Shown one piece after another: positions 44,766 through 53,994 of a DNA stretch of 64,000 nt. The notes beneath the pieces were generated by a model. That model worked only from the letters and a program-made list of their open reading frames with translations, did not search any database and had not been told where the DNA came from. Source of the DNA: Nostoc sp. T09. GTDB lineage: Bacteria; Cyanobacteriota; Cyanobacteriia; Cyanobacteriales; Nostocaceae. The translations under genes and the position numbers were made by a program. Numbering within the stretch: position 1 is the stretch's first letter; each line of letters begins with the position of its first letter. The stretch lies in assembly GCF_002154695.1 (NCBI RefSeq), contig NZ_MTAV01000089.1, positions 33,190-97,189 on the forward strand. Direction: 5' to 3'.

Positions 44766-44802
44766 GTGTAAGAGAATTAGAATTTAACTCTTACACTTTT
44801 TT
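44766..44802 (+). terminator. Intrinsic terminator of the transglutaminase-like gene
   Basis: Perfect 9-bp stem GTGTAAGAG / CTCTTACAC followed by a run of six T, 48 bases after the stop codon. Confidence 0.9.
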
Positions 44803-45031
44803 GTTTTTACTCATAGTTAATAGTGTCTACGTATAGCTTGTATTAGGGTAAATCTGCATGTGTCTTAAGGAAGATTTCCAGTAAAATTAGTTAAGAACGC
44901 GCCAAAAAAAGCAATTATTGTTTAAACACTAAAGCTGGCGTTCATTTAAGCGTTCTAACTCCTATTTTTAGGGATAACATGGAAATAATTAAGTACTGAC
45001 TACTCTTACCACGTTTGGTATCAGTTTTTTT

Positions 45032-45298
45032 ATGGAAATTCAGTTAATCAATATAGGTTTTGGCAACATCGTATCTGCCAACCGAGTAGTTGCCATTGTC
45101 AGTCCAGAGTCTGCACCGATTAAGCGGATCATTACCGATGCACGGGACAGAGGTCAGCTGATTGACGCAACTTATGGTCGTCGTACTAGGGCTGTGATTA
45201 TCACCGATTCCAGCCATGTAATTCTGTCGGCGATTCAGCCGGAAACTGTAGCAAATCGCTTTGTAATCTCCCGCGAGCATCAAGTTGTAGATAATTAA
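45032..45298 (+). CDS. DUF370 / RemA-like regulatory protein
   Basis: 88 residues matching the DUF370 family ([51 protein letters not shown]). RemA of Bacillus is a DNA-binding ring-shaped activator of matrix genes; in cyanobacteria this family is usually placed next to gmk, as here (169 bases). Role in cyanobacteria not established. The tail is unstructured. Confidence 0.88.
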   Translation: MEIQLINIGFGNIVSANRVVAIVSPESAPIKRIITDARDRGQLIDATYGRRTRAVIITDSSHVILSAIQPETVANRFVISREHQVVDN

Positions 45299-45327
45299 GT
45301 AGGGATGGGCTAATGTCCCTACCCTAT
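45299..45327 (+). terminator. Hairpin after the DUF370 gene
   Basis: Stem GTAGGGA / TCCCTAC followed by CCTATTTG, starting right after the stop codon. Weak U-tract, so it may allow read-through into gmk. Confidence 0.5.
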
Positions 45328-45467
45328 TTGCACCATATCAGCAGTACCATGTGAATTAGACAACTTTTATGTCACCCGTGTTGCAAATTCCTTAGTCAAG
45401 AGTTACACAGCTAACAAATACTAGACTAATGAATCTATGTCTATCGATTAATTCACAGGTTTAGCGG

Positions 45468-46067
45468 ATGATGCAAGTTCTACCCATCCAAAGTGGTGCT
45501 ACTACTAGAGAATGCCCGCCTTCCGGCCGGCTAATTGTTTTAACGGGTCCCAGTGGAGTTGGCAAAGGCACTTTACTGCGTGCATTGTTGCAACGTCATC
45601 CGGAACTGTATTACTCCGTATCTATGACCACACGTTCTCCTCGTCCAGGAGAAATTAACGGCAACAATTACTACTTTGTTAGTCGTAGCAAGTTTGAACA
45701 ATTGGTTGCTCAAGCCGAATTCTTAGAGTGGGCAGAATTTGCTGGTAATTATTACGGTACACCCCGTGAAGCTGTGCTTAACCAAGTTGGGTCTGGAAAA
45801 TTGGTTGTACTAGAAATTGAACTAGAAGGGGCAAGACAAATTCGCACTTCTTTCCCTAGTGCCCATAGTATTTTTATCTTGCCACCTTCCTTTGATGAAT
45901 TAGAGAAACGGATACGCGGGCGCGCACAAGATTCTGAAGAAGCGATCGCCCGTCGTCTGCGCCGCGCCCAAGAAGAGGTTAAAGCAGCAGATGAATTTGA
46001 CGTTCAAATCGTTAACGACGATTTTGAAACTGCTTTACAAGCCCTGGAAGCAGATTTATTTGGGTAA
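45468..46067 (+). CDS. gmk: Guanylate kinase
   Basis: 199 residues. P-loop GPSGVGKGT (about 28-36), the GMP-binding region [22 protein letters not shown] and the LID region are all typical. It phosphorylates GMP to GDP. The first 20 residues before [11 protein letters not shown] are variable. Own terminator downstream. Confidence 0.95.
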   Translation: MMQVLPIQSGATTRECPPSGRLIVLTGPSGVGKGTLLRALLQRHPELYYSVSMTTRSPRPGEINGNNYYFVSRSKFEQLVAQAEFLEWAEFAGNYYGTPREAVLNQVGSGKLVVLEIELEGARQIRTSFPSAHSIFILPPSFDELEKRIRGRAQDSEEAIARRLRRAQEEVKAADEFDVQIVNDDFETALQALEADLFG

Positions 46068-46117
46068 TTCCGGGCCTGTTGTACCAAGCTTAATTATTTT
46101 TAAGAGCAAACAAATAA

Positions 46118-46159
46118 GGACACATACAAAGAACTCAGCTTTTTATGTGTCCATTTTTT
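46118..46159 (+). terminator. Intrinsic terminator of gmk
   Basis: Stem GGACACATA / TATGTGTCC with an 17-base loop, then ATTTTTTC. It lies about 50 bases after gmk. Confidence 0.85.
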
Positions 46160-46331
46160 CTTGATTAGCGAGCCATAAATCAGTATTGGGCAGATTGGCT
46201 ACTGTTTACTAATTACCGAAACTTAAGTACTACTATGCTCAATGTTGGTAAACAACGGCTCGTTTTTACTCACCATTAATCACCAAGTGAAGCTTTGTAG
46301 AACTTAAAGATTAATGGCGGTGAAGATATAT

Positions 46332-46850
46332 TTAACCAACTAAACCTTGAATTAGTGCCAAATTGATAGTCAAAAAGTAAGCAACTACTGCGCCACCAAT
46401 ACCACCGATTAAGAAAGCACTGGCAAAGTTATTCCAGCCTTCATTGCTAGTAAAAGCATCTGGAGGATTGGGTGCAGTAACGCTAGCAAGTGCTTTGGGA
46501 GGATTGCTGTGAGCATACAAGGATAAGCCGGCAGTCAGAATTACAACCAAGCCGATAGCTGCCAGTAATCCAGCTAAGTTAGCATTAGGTGTATCCCGCA
46601 GGGGGCCCAATTTAGCAAAAGGACCGAATATCCAGTAACCATGAGCCATACCAATTTCTAGCCCGCGTCTAAAAGGAGTTATACCAGGGCGATAGGCAGG
46701 TAAGTTATTAATGAACCACTTCACTAAGGGAGAAGAATTAATTGGCGTTTCAAAGTTGCCTATCTGAGGATCGCGCTTTGCGGGAAAAACAACCTCCCGA
46801 TTCCTAGGATCGCTGGGAAGATTTTTGGATGCATCTACTGCTTGCGCCAT
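46332..46850 (-). CDS. psaL: Photosystem I subunit XI (PsaL)
   Basis: 172 residues with two to three membrane helices (about 88-108, 138-165) and the conserved N-terminal stretch ending in LPAYRPGITPFRRGLEIGMAHGYWIFGPF. PsaL holds PSI trimers or tetramers together; in heterocystous cyanobacteria tetramers are common. A ribosome site (AGAGG) precedes the ATG. The region between psaL and psaJ contains a terminator for the psaFJ unit, so psaL is transcribed separately. Confidence 0.97.
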   Translation of the reverse strand: MAQAVDASKNLPSDPRNREVVFPAKRDPQIGNFETPINSSPLVKWFINNLPAYRPGITPFRRGLEIGMAHGYWIFGPFAKLGPLRDTPNANLAGLLAAIGLVVILTAGLSLYAHSNPPKALASVTAPNPPDAFTSNEGWNNFASAFLIGGIGGAVVAYFLTINLALIQGLVG

Positions 46851-46960
46851 ATTTTATGTTCGCCTCTAAATTAGAATTGTGGCATTTTCTATTAATAATA
46901 ATTGTAGCTAAAGGTGCTTTTTGTCAGCGAAGTTTAGAAAAATTAATTTAGCTAATTAGA

Positions 46961-46995
46961 AAAAATGAAACTCGTACTCTATAGAGAGTACGAGT
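46961..46995 (-). terminator. Intrinsic terminator of psaF-psaJ
   Basis: Perfect 11-bp stem ACTCGTACTCT / AGAGTACGAGT with a 4-base loop; on the minus strand it is followed by TTCATTTTTTC. It lies between psaJ and psaL and so ends the psaFJ transcript. Confidence 0.85.
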
Positions 46996-47117
46996 CTAAA
47001 ATAATTATTCGTACTGCCTATTTTAGCTATATTTTCACCTAGTTAGGTTGAACAATATAACTACATAAAATTAGACAGAAGACAACATATTCAGCTTGTA
47101 AAAATACTGCCTTCTAT

Positions 47118-47267
47118 TTATGGCAGTGGGTGGAAAAGTAGGTCGGGGAAAAAGCGGTTAAATTCGATCAAAATCCCTGCTGTGATTGTCAACCAAAGGG
47201 TTGCTGCTACAGGTGCTGTGGAAATAAACTTAATCAAATACGATGATTGGTCGCCTTTATCTGCCAT
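47118..47267 (-). CDS. psaJ: Photosystem I subunit IX (PsaJ)
   Basis: 49 residues on the minus strand, one membrane helix. It starts [20 protein letters not shown] and ends in [12 protein letters not shown], the usual PsaJ ending. A good ribosome site (GGAGG) sits in front of the ATG. PsaJ binds chlorophyll at the rim of PSI and supports PsaF. It is directly downstream of psaF (39-base gap), the normal arrangement. Confidence 0.95.
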   Translation of the reverse strand: MADKGDQSSYLIKFISTAPVAATLWLTITAGILIEFNRFFPDLLFHPLP

Positions 47268-47306
47268 GAATTTAGCCTCCAAAACAAGTTAATCGGTTCT
47301 GATGAA

Positions 47307-47801
47307 TTAGCGTGGCGAAACTGGGATTTCTGTATCCTTGGCTGTTAATTCACCAGAGAGTAATTCTTTGATCGCAGCCACAGGCCAAGTAAAGCCTGTT
47401 GCCATAATTGGTAACGCCAAACCCAGATCAATTTGGATTTCTTTTTGTTCGGTGTTAGGGGCCTTTTTGACTGCTTGTAGATAGGAACGGCCTACCCAAC
47501 CGATCCAACCAGCAATGTAAAGAAAGAGAATGCTGGGAATTATGAAGTCACCTGCACGATCGAGACGACCATCAACAATCAAATGGGGGTAACCTTCAGG
47601 CCCGCAAAGTTCCTGAGAATAACGCTCAAATCGCTTTTGACCAGAATTGGGATCAGCGGTAGTATTTCGAGCATTTCTTGCTAGCTCTTGAAAAGCGGGA
47701 GTGTCTGCGCATGGTGTCAAATTAGCCCCCAGCGCTTTTGCGGGCGGGGCAAAATTGAACCAAAGACAAATCGCTAAAATCAAAGCAAACAATCGTCGCA
47801 T
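47307..47801 (-). CDS. psaF: Photosystem I subunit III (PsaF)
   Basis: 164 residues. Signal peptide (about 1-23, ending PAKA), two lumenal Cys (in LTPCADTP and [11 protein letters not shown]) that form a disulfide, a membrane helix (about 85-110) and a second hydrophobic segment (about 125-145). PsaF takes part in docking of plastocyanin or cytochrome c6. The Arg/Lys-rich docking helix of plants and algae is absent, as in other cyanobacteria. First gene of psaFJ. Confidence 0.97.
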   Translation of the reverse strand: MRRLFALILAICLWFNFAPPAKALGANLTPCADTPAFQELARNARNTTADPNSGQKRFERYSQELCGPEGYPHLIVDGRLDRAGDFIIPSILFLYIAGWIGWVGRSYLQAVKKAPNTEQKEIQIDLGLALPIMATGFTWPVAAIKELLSGELTAKDTEIPVSPR

Positions 47802-48093
47802 GGAGTTGTTTCCTTTTATTACAAAACAAAAAGTTTTTTGTACAAAACGAAGCGGCTTGTACAGTGTTTATTTGCATAACTAGCAAGTCATCATACTCTT
47901 GCCTGGGAACCGAGTAAAGTTTAAGTAAATAAAAGTTAAAGCTTCTCAACCTAGTTTGTATCGAGTTCTGAGTTCTCAGTTCCAAATGTTCACCAAAATT
48001 TCGTAATATTTGAGAAAATTTACGGCTGAGAACTTAGCATCAAAACCCAACACTCAGGGCTTATGGCCCATTATTCATTACTCTCCTGTAGCA

Positions 48094-49140
48094 ATGGCAA
48101 CCGTTTTAGCAATCGAAACTAGCTGTGATGAAACTGCCGTGGCAATTGTTAACAATCGTCAAGTGTGCAGCAGTATCATCGCTTCACAAATTCCCATCCA
48201 TCGTCAATATGGCGGGGTAGTGCCAGAGGTAGCATCTCGCCAGCACTTAGAAACAATCAATTGGGCAATCGCTCAAGCTTTCGAGCAGAGCCAGATGACC
48301 TGGGAGCAAATTGACGCTATTGCAGCAACTTGTGCCCCTGGGCTTGTAGGAGCGCTGTTGGTAGGGTTAACTGCTGCCAAAACTTTAGCAATGATCCAAA
48401 AAAAACCATTTTTGGGAGTGCATCATCTCGAAGGGCACATTTATGCAACTTACTTGAGCGAGCCAAGTTTAGATCCCCCTTTTCTTAGCTTACTAGTTTC
48501 AGGCGGACATACAAGCTTGATTTACGTCAAGGATTGTGGTATTTACGAAACCTTAGGTGAAACCCGTGATGATGCGGCGGGAGAAGCTTTTGATAAAATA
48601 GCGCGACTGTTAAAGCTAGGTTATCCAGGCGGGCCGATCATTGATCAATTGGCACAAGCAGGCAATCCCCAAGCCTTTGCTTTGCCAGAAGGGAAAGTTT
48701 CCCTACCTGGTGGAGGATATCATCGCTATGACGGCAGTTTTAGCGGGTTAAAGACAGCAGTGCTGCGGTTAGTGCAACAGCTAGAGAAAAATAACAGCGA
48801 AATCCCGATAGCAAATGTGGCAGCCAGCTTTCAAGAAACAGTGGCCCGATCGCTCACTAAAAGAGCGATCGCCTGTGCTCTTGATTATGGACTAAGTACA
48901 ATTGCTGTAGGTGGAGGTGTCGCAGCTAATAGCGGACTCAGAAAACATTTACAAGCATCTGCCGCCAAGAATAACCTGCGCGTCCTCTTCCCTCCCTTAA
49001 AATTTTGCACCGATAATGCTGCCATGATTGCCTGTGCCGCCGCTGACCATCTGTCACGAGGGCATACATCTCCTCTAAGCCTAGGCGTCGAATCTAGGCT
49101 ATCGCTGGCTCAGGTGATGAAACTGTATCAATCGGATTAG
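48094..49140 (+). CDS. tsaD: tRNA N6-adenosine threonylcarbamoyltransferase
   Basis: 348 residues from ATG 48094 ([16 protein letters not shown]); an upstream TTG frame extension of 28 residues is not conserved-looking. ASKHA-fold motifs are present: HHLEGHIYA (metal ligands), GGHTSLIYV, and [11 protein letters not shown]. It transfers threonylcarbamoyl to A37 of ANN-decoding tRNAs (t6A). Its partner tsaC/sua5 is at 55017. Divergent from psaF. Confidence 0.95.
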   Translation: MATVLAIETSCDETAVAIVNNRQVCSSIIASQIPIHRQYGGVVPEVASRQHLETINWAIAQAFEQSQMTWEQIDAIAATCAPGLVGALLVGLTAAKTLAMIQKKPFLGVHHLEGHIYATYLSEPSLDPPFLSLLVSGGHTSLIYVKDCGIYETLGETRDDAAGEAFDKIARLLKLGYPGGPIIDQLAQAGNPQAFALPEGKVSLPGGGYHRYDGSFSGLKTAVLRLVQQLEKNNSEIPIANVAASFQETVARSLTKRAIACALDYGLSTIAVGGGVAANSGLRKHLQASAAKNNLRVLFPPLKFCTDNAAMIACAAADHLSRGHTSPLSLGVESRLSLAQVMKLYQSD

Positions 49141-49200
49141 TAGTTAATGGCTCTTGACCTTTGATTATTGACTACTAACTATTGACTCTTGAATCTTGAC
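49141..49200. repeat. TTGACTA-type repeats between convergent genes
   Basis: Several imperfect copies of TATTGACTA and CTTGACC fill the gap between tsaD and the convergent hydrolase gene and extend into its last codons. Confidence 0.5.
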
Positions 49201-50097
49201 AATTGAGCGGATATGGCTGGCAACTGCATCTGGCTGCTCTAACATTGCTAAGTGTCCACAATCAGGAATTTCAATTACATTGTCACCACTGTATTGGAAC
49301 AGTCGGTGAAAGCTAGCTAAATGACGCACATACTTAGGTTCCATCACCTTGTCGTGGGTACCTGTCAAAAAATAAACTGGCTGCTTTAGTTGAGATACCA
49401 GTTGGGGTAAACGGTTGATTTCTTCTTCAGTTGTGGAGTCTAAGAGTGTTCCCAAGGCAGCTTCTGGATCAGCCACGACAAAATCGATCACTCGTTGACG
49501 CGCCCAATAACGCTCTAAGGGACGCGCCACACTAGTTCTGGTAAACAGTAAATCAATTAAAGGTATTTGTGATAACCAGCGAGGGCGGACTTGTAAAAAT
49601 CGCTGACCAGCCGAACGGAACTGCTCAAAGGCTTCTTTGAGATAAATGCCACCGCCTGCATTGATACAGATAACTCCTTGAACACAATCAGGCATCTGAT
49701 CTGCTGCCCAAAGTGCGATCGTGCCACCCAAAGAGTGGCCAATCAGCCAAGCACTGGTGATATGTAGCTGTTGCAACAGGAGTACTAAATCTTGAGCATA
49801 GGCAGATGGGGTATAGATAGAATCGAAGGGTGAGTCAACTCTACTACTGAAATTGCGAGCCAGACTCGGAGAAACTTCTGCTCGACTCAAGCCGATATCT
49901 GGCTGGCACTGGGACTCACCAAAACCCCGTAAATCATAAGATAGGCACTGCAAATCTACTGATAGACGAGAAATCACAGGCTGCCAGTATCCACGGCTAT
50001 TTAGCCAACCGTGAATAAAAACTAAAGTATGGGGGCAAGATGTGGGAGCTGTTAGCTCGTATGCGTGTGGAACGCCCAAGATTTCAATGGTTGCCAT
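49165..50097 (-). CDS. Alpha/beta hydrolase
   Basis: 310 residues. Oxyanion-hole motif FIHGWLNS (about 27-34), nucleophile elbow GHSLGG (about 120-125, catalytic Ser), and the final His in PDCGHLAML (about 283). The fold is that of soluble esterases, dehalogenases and similar enzymes; the substrate is not determined. The last codons are within a repeat region. Single gene. Confidence 0.88.
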   Translation of the reverse strand: MATIEILGVPHAYELTAPTSCPHTLVFIHGWLNSRGYWQPVISRLSVDLQCLSYDLRGFGESQCQPDIGLSRAEVSPSLARNFSSRVDSPFDSIYTPSAYAQDLVLLLQQLHITSAWLIGHSLGGTIALWAADQMPDCVQGVICINAGGGIYLKEAFEQFRSAGQRFLQVRPRWLSQIPLIDLLFTRTSVARPLERYWARQRVIDFVVADPEAALGTLLDSTTEEEINRLPQLVSQLKQPVYFLTGTHDKVMEPKYVRHLASFHRLFQYSGDNVIEIPDCGHLAMLEQPDAVASHIRSIVKIQESIVSSQ

Positions 50098-50211
50098 ACT
50101 TAATATCGTACCTTTAAGGGCGGGTGCGACTAAATATGGAATTTAGAAAAAATATAGTGCCTTTCAAGGCGGCTTGCCAGAAAGAAAAAATTTGATAATT
50201 CATAGTTCAAG

Positions 50212-50931
50212 TCATTTACCTAATAACCTCTGTCGCACACCTTCAGCAATTTTATGACCCAAATATTCAGGAATGAGACTTTCATTTGGCCCCAACAAGT
50301 AGAGGATCAGCCGTGTACGTCCCCGCCAAACTAGCAAGTTGGCATTGACTACGAGCAGGTCTTCTTGCCAGATAGCGTACATTACTTTGTAGAATAATCC
50401 CGGTTGATTATCGGCTTCAATAACTAAAGCCGGAAGATGAAAGACTGGATCGACATAAAACTCTGTCTGTACTTGCTCTAAGCCAGTATCAAGATTGAAT
50501 TCTACAGCCAGCATTTCTTCTACCTCAAACCGCCCTCCTAGAGCCTCGCGAATTGCCCGACAGACATTGTCTGCGGTTTTATCGGTCAAGGCTTTACTAC
50601 CACGAGATACCAGTAGTTTGATAAAAACTAACATTGGCGGTCGGATCTGACCGTATAGGCTTAGACCGTGAATAGTCAACCCATAAGCAGCCAGCACACC
50701 AAAAATATCGCTGAGGAGAAAAGACTGGTTACGGTAAGCAAAATGCAAGGCGCTTTTGCTACCTTCCGGTTTCAACTCAATGACGGCGCGTCTAGTTTTA
50801 TAAAGACGGTAGGCTAGTCGTAAATTTTGCAGTTGAATCTCACTGCTAACAAACTGTTCATAAAACTGGGGAAACGCTCTATTAAAGCGCTTTAGGAGTT
50901 CCAGAGTCGAAGATTTTAAACCAGAAGCCAT
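50212..50931 (-). CDS. Protein with two putative ACT-like domains
   Basis: 239 residues. Two regions look like ACT-type ligand-binding folds: about 65-135 (FLLSDIFGVLAAYGLTIHGLS) and about 165-232 (LVIEADNQPGLFYKVMYAIWQEDLLVV). This resembles the C-terminal part of GlnD-type uridylyltransferases without the catalytic domain. It might bind an amino acid or nucleotide and act as a sensor. Function unknown; no operon partner. Confidence 0.65.
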   Translation of the reverse strand: MASGLKSSTLELLKRFNRAFPQFYEQFVSSEIQLQNLRLAYRLYKTRRAVIELKPEGSKSALHFAYRNQSFLLSDIFGVLAAYGLTIHGLSLYGQIRPPMLVFIKLLVSRGSKALTDKTADNVCRAIREALGGRFEVEEMLAVEFNLDTGLEQVQTEFYVDPVFHLPALVIEADNQPGLFYKVMYAIWQEDLLVVNANLLVWRGRTRLILYLLGPNESLIPEYLGHKIAEGVRQRLLGK

Positions 50932-51581
50932 CTTGGGGGGTAAGACTCGCGAGATTTGTCACCAGGGGACTGGGGACTAGGACTGGGGACATAGGAGATT
51001 GGGAAACTTTACAAAGAAATTCGCTAGCTTGAAAGCATCAGGCCTTGTGTGTCTCACTAAAAGTTTCTACACAATCCTTTGTTTTTCATATCTAAAGATA
51101 GAGGCGGGCGACAAATTATTTCCCAAACTCCAGCATACTGTTGGTCAATTAACAAAGGGTATTACCCCTCTTAACATTCGCAGTCAGAAGTTTCAAAGAT
51201 GCCATTTTTGATCATGAGCAATCTCGGCTTTTAACTACTGAAATGCTTGACTTTGTGCTGGCTTACCATGTGGAGGAGTTTCATTCTAGATTAATTTGCC
51301 CAAAAATCCTCCAGTCGCTAATCCCTAATCCTTGTCTTTATATAAAATTCACTCTCTTATTTTTCCCTTTTGGTGAATTTCTCCTAGCTTTACAACAAAA
51401 TGCTAAAGTTGAAAATGATTGGTGTGAAACACCCCTTAGCAGCCTGTATCCATTGATAACCCCAAAATCACCAAAAAATCTTGAGTGTGAGGGGCAGTAG
51501 ATGGAACTAGCTTTGTTACAAGTGAATCACCACTTTTAATAGTGAAAGCCAATTCAGTTATACTACCCGAACCACGTTGGC
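50932..51581. other. Intergenic region with a G-rich short repeat
   Basis: 650 bases. At 50966-50996 there is a GGGGACTGGGGACTAGGAC-like short repeat of the STRR type. Two 70-85-codon frames at 50999 and 51243 lack ribosome sites and plausible composition. The rest presumably includes the promoter of the GNAT gene at 51582. Confidence 0.5.
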
Positions 51582-52106
51582 ATGGGTTTTTGGAAAACTT
51601 GGTTTAGTACTTCTGAATCTACAGCGACAACCAAAACGGCTCCCTTAGAAGAGATGAGCGCAGAAGTTACGGGCAATGGCCCTAACAGCGATCGCATTGT
51701 CTTCAGCACAGAACGAGATATAGATTTGTATGAACTCGAAGAACTCTGTGATGCTGTTGGTTGGTCACGTCGCCCCCTAAGAAAAGTAAAAAAAGCTATT
51801 GAGCATAGTTTTCTCGTTGCCTCAATGTGGCAAGTCCGAGGAAACCAAAGGCGGCTTATTGGTTTTGCGCGCGCTACTTCAGATCACGCTTTTAATGCCA
51901 CTATCTGGGATGTCGTCGTTCACCCTGACTTTCAAGGTAAAGGTCTGGGTAAAGCACTGATGAAATACGTGCTGAAAAAACTTAGGAGTGAAGAGATTAG
52001 CAATGTGACTCTCTTCGCTGACCCTCATGTTGTTGATTTTTACCGGACTATGGGTTTTATGGCTGATCCAGAAGGCATAAAAGGGATGTTCTGGTATCCT
52101 CATTAA
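51582..52106 (+). CDS. GNAT family N-acetyltransferase (Ycf52-like)
   Basis: 174 residues. Variable first 45 residues, then the GNAT fold; the acetyl-CoA motif is [17 protein letters not shown] (about 111-127). It resembles the cyanobacterial and plastid Ycf52 acetyltransferases, some of which can acetylate serotonin or proteins; the actual substrate is unknown. A paralogue lies at 56764. Next gene on the same strand is tRNA-Pro, 316 bases away. Confidence 0.85.
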   Translation: MGFWKTWFSTSESTATTKTAPLEEMSAEVTGNGPNSDRIVFSTERDIDLYELEELCDAVGWSRRPLRKVKKAIEHSFLVASMWQVRGNQRRLIGFARATSDHAFNATIWDVVVHPDFQGKGLGKALMKYVLKKLRSEEISNVTLFADPHVVDFYRTMGFMADPEGIKGMFWYPH

Positions 52107-52422
52107 ATACTCTAAACAAATAAAACAGCTTGCCACCCAAAATTTAGTTATAATAGCGAAAGTCTACTAAAAGTTAGGCTCACAGGTTTGACCAATAGGC
52201 CAGCAACTAACTGTATTGTTGAGCAAAGTCGGCGAATCAAAGCATAACTACTCTTGTTTTTGCAGAAGCAAAAAAAACTGAGTAAATATCAGATAACTCT
52301 GATATAATCAGATTAGTGCTTTGTAAAACTAAACAAAGTACCGTTGCTTGCTGTGTGGCTGCCAAACTCCAAAGCCCTAGTCGTAAGAGTAAAGCGCACC
52401 ACTAGAAAGTAGATAGATTAAC
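52107..52422. promoter_or_regulatory. Upstream region of tRNA-Pro
   Basis: 316 bases. A TATAAT box at 52303-52308 sits in the palindrome TCTGATATAATCAGA (arms TCTGAT/ATCAGA, 52298-52312), a candidate -10 element with an overlapping operator. It is about 115 bases before the tRNA. Confidence 0.4.
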
Positions 52423-52496
52423 CGGGATGTAGCGCAGCTTGGTAGCGCGCCTGCTTTGGGAGCAGGATGCCGCAGGTTCAAATCCTGTCATCCCGA
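52423..52496 (+). tRNA. tRNA-Pro (anticodon TGG)
   Basis: 74 bases. Acceptor arms CGGGATG / CATCCCG pair perfectly, the anticodon stem is CCTGC/GCAGG with loop TTTGGGA, and the T arm is CAGG-TTCAAAT-CCTG. D-loop, variable loop and discriminator A are normal. CCA is not encoded. A terminator follows 17 bases later. Confidence 0.97.
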
Positions 52497-52512
52497 TTTC
52501 AGTGTTTAAATC

Positions 52513-52549
52513 AAAAACCGTAGATCCATTAGTGGAACTGCGGTTTTTT
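52513..52549 (+). terminator. Intrinsic terminator of tRNA-Pro
   Basis: Stem AAAAACCGTAG / CTGCGGTTTTT (one G-U) with an inner TCCA/TGGA stem and a T-run. Confidence 0.88.
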
Positions 52550-52978
52550 AAATGTCCAATAAAAAAAAACAATAGTTGATTAGAGTTTTTCTTTGGTAAA
52601 TAGCTGTGCTTCTAAATTAGATATTTTTTCGGAGTAATCTATTTTGCCTATCCTGCTCTTAAGCTATTGTGCAAGCTATCATAGACAAATTTGCTGTCGT
52701 ACGAACTAATTTACAAATTGAATTTTAGATACATTTATCTAAATTTGAGCAGATATTAAATTAAAGGCAATTGGAACGATTCACTATATAATGGCGTCAT
52801 TTATAGCTAAGGAAAGCCAATCAAATGACATTTAGCGCTGAAATAATTTGAGCAGTTTGTCGCTACTGGATAGCGCCATATAAGAAGCATCTACTGCATT
52901 TTGCTCTGCAGTGCAAAATAGCCAGATTAACATTGATAAAAAGACCACTTAAGCACTATCAATGGCTGAAAGTGATAC
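52550..52978. other. AT-rich intergenic region
   Basis: About 430 bases after the tRNA terminator, before the MITE-like element. No coding region, RNA or motif recognised. Confidence 0.4.
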
Positions 52979-53078
52979 TATAGCAATCCTAAATACCCTG
53001 TAAATATCACTTCTTGAGGTTGTCTATTCACATTCAATAGTCACCATGAATTTTTCACATTTTTAATGGATTGCTATA
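52979..53078. mobile_element. MITE-like element with 11-bp terminal inverted repeats
   Basis: About 100 bases bounded by perfect inverted repeats TATAGCAATCC (52979-52989) and GGATTGCTATA (53068-53078), with TA at the ends. No coding capacity. It is 77 bases before the tic22 start, so it probably inserted in or near that promoter. The inverted repeats are direct; mobility is inferred. Confidence 0.65.
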
Positions 53079-53154
53079 TAACTAAAACAAGTTGGTTCTG
53101 TGCAAACCCAACTATTTGTCTGACTTAATAGAATTGTTGACACGAGGAGTAGTC

Positions 53155-53985
53155 ATGAAATCATTAGTTCGCTGGGGCGCAACATTAGGTTTAGTTGGAA
53201 GTACAATGCTTGGAACAGTCTTTACTGGAAATATTCCAGTGCTGGCATTGTCAGAACAGCAAATAAAAGATAAATTAGACTCAGTGCCTGTATATTTAGT
53301 TACAAATGAAAAAGGGCTGCCACTTAGTCGCCCCCTGCCTGAAAATCAAAATGGGCAAAAAGCAGGTAGCTCAGTGACAGGAGTTTATCTAAGTCGGCAA
53401 GAAGCTCAAAAATTTATCACGGATCTGCGGAGTACGCAAGGAAAAGACCCAAAAATTCAAGAAATTGTCAAAAATCTCCAAGTAACAGCAGTACCTCTGG
53501 GAGTAATTTATCAGCAATTACAACAAAGTAAAAATCAGCCTAACCGTCTTTTATTTGCCTTTAAACCAGTAGATCAGGAAATACAAGGCGCGATGGACTT
53601 ACTGCGCCAAAGCGGTCAAAAGGTAGATCAGTTTAAGAGTGTGCCAGTATTTGCAGTTAGATTTGCACCAGATAAAGGATATGTACCAATTAAACTGACC
53701 TCTGACAATCAGCAACTGATTCCTTTGTTTTTAAGTAAGCAAGACGCCCAAGGTTTATTAAACCAAGTGAAGCCTAAATATCCCAAAGCTGATATTCAGG
53801 TAATAGATGTAGATGGAGTCATTAAAACTTTGCAGGATAAAAATGATACTTGGCTGAATCAAGTTGTCTTAGTGCCATCGCCAGAGTCTAGAGAATATAT
53901 TAAGACCCTGCCTAGAGATAATAATGCGCCTAAGGCTCCTGCGGCTCCCAATCGGAATAATACACAACCTAAAAAGCCTAGGTAA
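53155..53985 (+). CDS. Tic22 family protein
   Basis: 276 residues from ATG 53155, which has a CGAGGAG ribosome site. Signal peptide (about 1-31, ending PVLALS), then the Tic22 domain (about 32-255) with two similar halves, each containing VYLVTNEKG- or VFAVRFAPDKGY-like strands and an LSRQEAQ/LSKQDAQ helix. In Anabaena the homologue (Alr0114, from memory) is a periplasmic factor important for outer-membrane biogenesis. The tail is Pro/Asn/Lys-rich. It runs into prmC after 9 bases, so they may form an operon. Confidence 0.9.
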   Translation: MKSLVRWGATLGLVGSTMLGTVFTGNIPVLALSEQQIKDKLDSVPVYLVTNEKGLPLSRPLPENQNGQKAGSSVTGVYLSRQEAQKFITDLRSTQGKDPKIQEIVKNLQVTAVPLGVIYQQLQQSKNQPNRLLFAFKPVDQEIQGAMDLLRQSGQKVDQFKSVPVFAVRFAPDKGYVPIKLTSDNQQLIPLFLSKQDAQGLLNQVKPKYPKADIQVIDVDGVIKTLQDKNDTWLNQVVLVPSPESREYIKTLPRDNNAPKAPAAPNRNNTQPKKPR

Positions 53986-53994
53986 TGTTGAGGT

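Noticed and set aside
46260..46320. Hairpin after psaL (CACCATTAATC / GATTAATGGCGGTG)
   Set aside because: Bulged stem and an A-rich rather than T-rich tail on the minus strand; not a credible intrinsic terminator.
50999..51500. Two 70-85-codon frames between the ACT-like and GNAT genes
   Set aside because: No ribosome sites, composition unlike real proteins here, surrounded by short repeats.
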